Of a DNA stretch of 9,183 nt, positions 6,856 to 9,183 are shown one piece after another. The position numbers and the translations under genes were made by a program. How positions within the stretch are numbered: the first letter of the stretch is position 1; each line of letters begins with the position of its first letter. The DNA is taken from assembly GCA_030604505.1 (NCBI GenBank), contig JAUVVT010000040.1, positions 1 through 9,183 on the forward strand. The letters are read 5' to 3'. Origin of the DNA: a bacterium (lineage in GTDB: Bacteria; SM23-31; JAUVVT01). The notes under the pieces are model-generated. The model was given only the letters and a program-made list of their open reading frames with translations, was not told where the DNA came from and searched no databases.

Positions 6856-7004
6856 AGAGGAAATGTTTTATTCAGATTGAGCATAGAATGTACTCCTTTT
6901 ACTTTTCATAGACCTCTATCATCCAGTCTATGCATTCTTTAAAAGTCAACTAAAAATTATGCTCCCTGTTTTTGGGGGGAGTATTTAAATGAAAGGAAGT
7001 TACA
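6856..7004 (+). promoter_or_regulatory. Structured leader with alternative pairings before the YbaK-family gene
   Basis: Hairpin A pairs CATAGAC (6907-6913) with GTCTATG (6926-6932). The upstream arm GCATAGA (6881-6887) can instead pair with TCTATGC (6927-6933), so the two pairings exclude each other. Hairpin B pairs 6959-6966 with 6977-6984 (eight pairs, one G-U, core CTCCC/GGGAG) and ends 7 bases before the ribosome site AAAGGAAG (6992-6999). TCCTTT (6894-6899) is complementary to AAAGGA of that ribosome site. A seven-codon frame, MYSFYFS-stop (6888-6911), ends inside hairpin A. No known riboswitch or T-box consensus was recognised, and no T-tract follows hairpin B. Confidence 0.4.
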
Positions 7005-7475
7005 ATGCCTATCTCAAAAAAATTAATACATTTTCTTGATGAAAATCAAGTTAAGTATGTTGTTATTGAACACTCCGAAGCATACACCGCTCAAGAGATT
7101 GCCGCCGCAGTCCATATTCCGGGAAAAGAACTTGCTAAAAGCATAATAGTAAAAGCCGATGGAAAGTTTGTAATGGTTGTTCTGCCCGCAACTTATAAAA
7201 TCAGCTTTGACTTATTGAAATCGGCGATGGGTAAAAAGGATGTTAGCCTTGCCTCGGAAGAAGACTTCAAATCACTATTTCCTGATTGTGAAATTGGTGC
7301 GATGCCCCCATTTGGAAATTTATATGATATGCCTGTCTATATGTCTCAGAGTTTGAATGAGGATGAGGAAATTGTTTTCACTGCGGGAACACACACAGAG
7401 GTCTTCCGGATGGGAATGGATGATTACAAACGTCTCGTCAAACCGGAAATTGTAAAAATATCCGAACATTTATAA
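7005..7475 (+). CDS. YbaK-type aminoacyl-tRNA deacylase
   Basis: Cytoplasmic editing-domain protein of 156 residues that hydrolyses mischarged tRNA in trans, such as Ala- or Cys-tRNA(Pro) in known relatives. It is a stand-alone version of the YbaK/prolyl-tRNA-synthetase insertion domain, and length and layout match the family. Visible landmarks are the conserved lysine Lys45 in ELAKSIIVKADG, the GxxxP-type loop GAMPPFG (98-104) followed by LYDMPVY, and GTHTE (128-132) near the C-terminus with the usual RLVKPEI ending. The start is supported by AAAGGAAG (6992-6999), five bases upstream. It has its own promoter and a long leader. The next gene begins 119 bp later with a palindrome and promoter-like site between, so an operon is uncertain. 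Which amino acid and tRNA it edits cannot be decided from sequence alone. Confidence 0.92.
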   Translation: MPISKKLIHFLDENQVKYVVIEHSEAYTAQEIAAAVHIPGKELAKSIIVKADGKFVMVVLPATYKISFDLLKSAMGKKDVSLASEEDFKSLFPDCEIGAMPPFGNLYDMPVYMSQSLNEDEEIVFTAGTHTEVFRMGMDDYKRLVKPEIVKISEHL

Positions 7476-7516
7476 TCAAGAAAATTCTGAAATTCGACGA
7501 TTTTTTAAAAACAATA

Positions 7517-7551
7517 TAAGATTTTCAAAAATATGAAAATCTTAATATAAT
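7517..7551 (+). promoter_or_regulatory. Palindrome abutting a TATAAT box upstream of the 194-residue protein gene
   Basis: TAAGATTTTC (7517-7526) and GAAAATCTTA (7535-7544) form a perfect 10-bp inverted repeat with an 8-base spacer. One base later a perfect TATAAT (7546-7551) begins. TTTTCA (7522-7527), 18 bases upstream, is a four-of-six -35 match and lies within the palindrome, so this could be a promoter with an overlapping operator. It could also be a weak terminator of the YbaK-family gene, but no T-tract follows. Confidence 0.4.
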
Positions 7552-7594
7552 ATGACGATTTGAATGGAGAAGAGTAAAAAAATAGGAATTTAAA

Positions 7595-8179
7595 ATGAAA
7601 AAAACATTTTCAGAATTGGTTATTAAAGGAAATTTTACATTAGTAAAGGGTTTTTTAATGGGACTTATTTGCGGGATTGCTCCTGATACGGCATATTTTT
7701 TCTATCGAAAAAAGGGCACTATCAGGAGAGATACATTATTGGGATTGATGAAAGAATTTCTTGAGGTCGAGGATTATGTTTACCTTTGTTTGGAGGATTC
7801 TGTTATTGAAGATTTTGGGAAAGCGGTTGAACTTGCGAAACCCAAGATAGGAATCTCGATTAAGGAAATTAAAAAGATTAAAAGTGCAGAATTCTCGTTC
7901 TCTTTTGAGATTTTTAATGAAGAACTCGCAAATAAATGTAAAGAGGTTTTTTCTCATCCACCCGAAAGCATTCAATTTGTTGATTTCAAACCGGAAGAAA
8001 AGATTGACAGAGATGCTCCTTCGGTAGGATACAGCTCAGAGATGCATCCTTACAGCTATAAAGGGAAAGGAACTGCGAGAGGAGATTTTTCTGATGTCGT
8101 TGAATTGTTTTTAAAATGTAAACGAAGCAAATGTTCGCAGTTTATCGAATGTGAAGAGGTAATACTTAACTTTGAGTGA
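7595..8179 (+). CDS. Uncharacterised 194-residue protein
   Basis: I do not recognise a family. The start is ATG at 7595 with a modest AGGAA (7584-7588) about six bases upstream. The frame is long, clean and protein-like. A semi-hydrophobic N-terminal segment (residues 14-37, GNFTLVKGFLMGLICGIAPDTAYFF region) is too broken to be a sure membrane helix and lacks signal-peptide form. A mixed acidic/basic middle follows, with a lysine cluster at 82-96. The C-terminal part is distinctive: EMHPYSYKGKG (149-159), GDFSDVVELFLKCK (163-176) and closely set cysteines Cys175, Cys180 and Cys186, with others at 26, 65 and 115. Metal or disulfide use is possible but unproven. It is probably cytoplasmic. It follows the deacylase gene on the same strand after 119 bp and may have its own promoter; the next gene is convergent. 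Confidence 0.75.
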   Translation: MKKTFSELVIKGNFTLVKGFLMGLICGIAPDTAYFFYRKKGTIRRDTLLGLMKEFLEVEDYVYLCLEDSVIEDFGKAVELAKPKIGISIKEIKKIKSAEFSFSFEIFNEELANKCKEVFSHPPESIQFVDFKPEEKIDRDAPSVGYSSEMHPYSYKGKGTARGDFSDVVELFLKCKRSKCSQFIECEEVILNFE

Positions 8180-8301
8180 GTCTTACTTATTTCCGTTATC
8201 TCTTAATAATTTATATCAATGTGAGGATTTCTGAATATTAGAGGCGTGGTATCAATTTAAATTCGGAGATCAGCATCATCTGTGTGCTGTCTTTCAAATA
8301 A

Positions 8302-9183
8302 TTATTTTAAAACTTCCTCACCTTCCAGTTTCGCTACTATGACTGTTCCGCATGAATCACTCAAAACGTTGACCGTTGTCCGGAACATATCCAGTACCCG
8401 GTCAACTGCTAAAATCAAACCAACCCCGTCAAGAGGCAGACCAACTGCGATAAGGATTATTGACATCATTACCAGACCTGACATGGGAATACTCGCAGCA
8501 CCGATTGACGCAAGAAGCGCCGTTACGACGATGGTCAACTGCATGGCAAACGTCAATTCAAAACCATAAACCTGTGCAATAAAAATGACAGCGATACATT
8601 CATACAGAGCAGTACCATCCATGTTAATGGTTGCTCCTAACGGCAGAACAAATGAGGCTATCTTTTTTGACACCTTTGAATTTTCTGTTACTGCCCTCAT
8701 TGTCAAAGGGAGGGTAACCACTGTAGAACAGGTCCCAAACGCGGTGGCTAACGCTGGCAGCATCCCTTTATAGTGGCGCAGTGGATTTTTTCTTGTGATA
8801 AGAAACATGAGAATAGGCAGGGTTATAAATGCATGAATAGCCAGCCCGGCGAGAACCAGTACAAAATAAAACATGAGTGGTTTAAAAGCTCCAAATCCAA
8901 ATTTCGCAACTATTTTGGCAATTATACCGAAAACCCCCAGTGGAGCCAGCCATATGATTACTAAGGTCATGCGCAGCATCGCGTCAAAAAATCCATTGAA
9001 TAGTTCGCCCAGACGTGTATTGAGCGGTTCTTTAAGGAAAGTGATAAAATATCCAAGGAGGATGCTGAAAAAAACAACTTGTATTACCTCACCGTTAGCC
9101 ATTGAATGAAAGGGATTTTTCGGGATGATATTTATGATGATATCACCAAGGCTCTGTTCCATTGCAGGAATTTCGGTTGGAGC
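8302..9183 (-). CDS. Dicarboxylate/amino acid:cation symporter (DAACS), 5'-partial
   Basis: Inner-membrane carrier of the GltP/DctA/EAAT family (sodium or proton driven). The last 293 codons are in the window. The frame is open to the edge and the first visible Met (9162) sits inside an internal segment (PTEIPAMEQSLGDIIINIIPKNPF region), so about 125 N-terminal residues lie outside. The family signatures are present: the HP1 loop AFGTCSTVVTLP (around 8722-8736), NMDGTALYE (about 8599-8625), HP2 ASIPMSGL, and the helix-8 motif DRVLDMFRTTVNVLSD (about 8352-8402). The Arg at 8380-8382 matches the position that binds the side-chain carboxylate in glutamate/aspartate carriers, and the following Asn and Asp are kept. 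An acidic amino acid or dicarboxylate substrate is therefore likely. The HP1 serine-rich loop has a cysteine (GTCST). It is convergent with the 194-residue protein gene. Confidence 0.95.
   Translation of the reverse strand, partial: APTEIPAMEQSLGDIIINIIPKNPFHSMANGEVIQVVFFSILLGYFITFLKEPLNTRLGELFNGFFDAMLRMTLVIIWLAPLGVFGIIAKIVAKFGFGAFKPLMFYFVLVLAGLAIHAFITLPILMFLITRKNPLRHYKGMLPALATAFGTCSTVVTLPLTMRAVTENSKVSKKIASFVLPLGATINMDGTALYECIAVIFIAQVYGFELTFAMQLTIVVTALLASIGAASIPMSGLVMMSIILIAVGLPLDGVGLILAVDRVLDMFRTTVNVLSDSCGTVIVAKLEGEEVLK

Noticed and set aside
6856..7004. T-box or other known riboswitch upstream of the tRNA deacylase gene
   Set aside because: No T-box core (TGGNACC) or terminator/antiterminator with a T-tract was found, so only a generic structured leader is claimed.
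8271..8289. CAGCA/TGCTG hairpin between the convergent genes as a bidirectional terminator
   Set aside because: The stem is only five pairs with a nine-base loop, and there is no T-tract on either side.
8282..9109. Several plus-strand frames of 60-95 codons
   Set aside because: All lie opposite the DAACS carrier gene, whose conserved motifs prove the minus strand is coding.

Overview
The window is AT-rich bacterial DNA. Its genes have Shine-Dalgarno sites and include a secreted enzyme with a signal peptide, a hybrid sensor kinase, a glycine-tailed RRM protein and a dicarboxylate/amino-acid carrier. This fits an uncultured, low-GC, probably Gram-negative bacterium. There is no rRNA or other marker that would support a phylum call. 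No phage, plasmid, CRISPR, tRNA or rRNA sequence was seen.

Layout. (1) Bases 1-2712, plus strand: the C-terminal part of a PAS / histidine kinase / receiver protein, cut by the window edge, then after 28 bp a YkvI-type ten-helix membrane protein; the two probably form an operon. (2) Bases 2713-4134, minus strand: a 54-codon membrane-protein gene, an RRM RNA-binding protein gene with a long AT-rich leader, and a doubtful 46-codon open frame. (3) Bases 4135-6315, minus strand: a secreted two-domain alpha/beta hydrolase of the acetyl-xylan-esterase-like type. Only its first domain keeps a catalytic triad. (4) Bases 6316-7004: a gene-poor stretch holding a 268-bp element with 22-bp inverted ends and REP-like hairpins inside. 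A good sigma-70 type promoter and a structured leader follow it. (5) Bases 7005-8179, plus strand: a YbaK-type aminoacyl-tRNA deacylase, then an unrecognised 194-residue protein that may have its own promoter. (6) Bases 8302-9183, minus strand: the C-terminal two thirds of a DAACS dicarboxylate/amino-acid:cation symporter, cut by the window edge.

The genes do not form one pathway; most look like ordinary chromosomal genes in short independent units. The least explained material is non-coding: the nested repeat at 6529-6796, the leader at 6856-7004 with mutually exclusive pairings and a Tyr/Phe-rich seven-codon frame, and the RRM leader with an orphan, near-perfect Shine-Dalgarno sequence. No clear previously undescribed multi-gene system was found.
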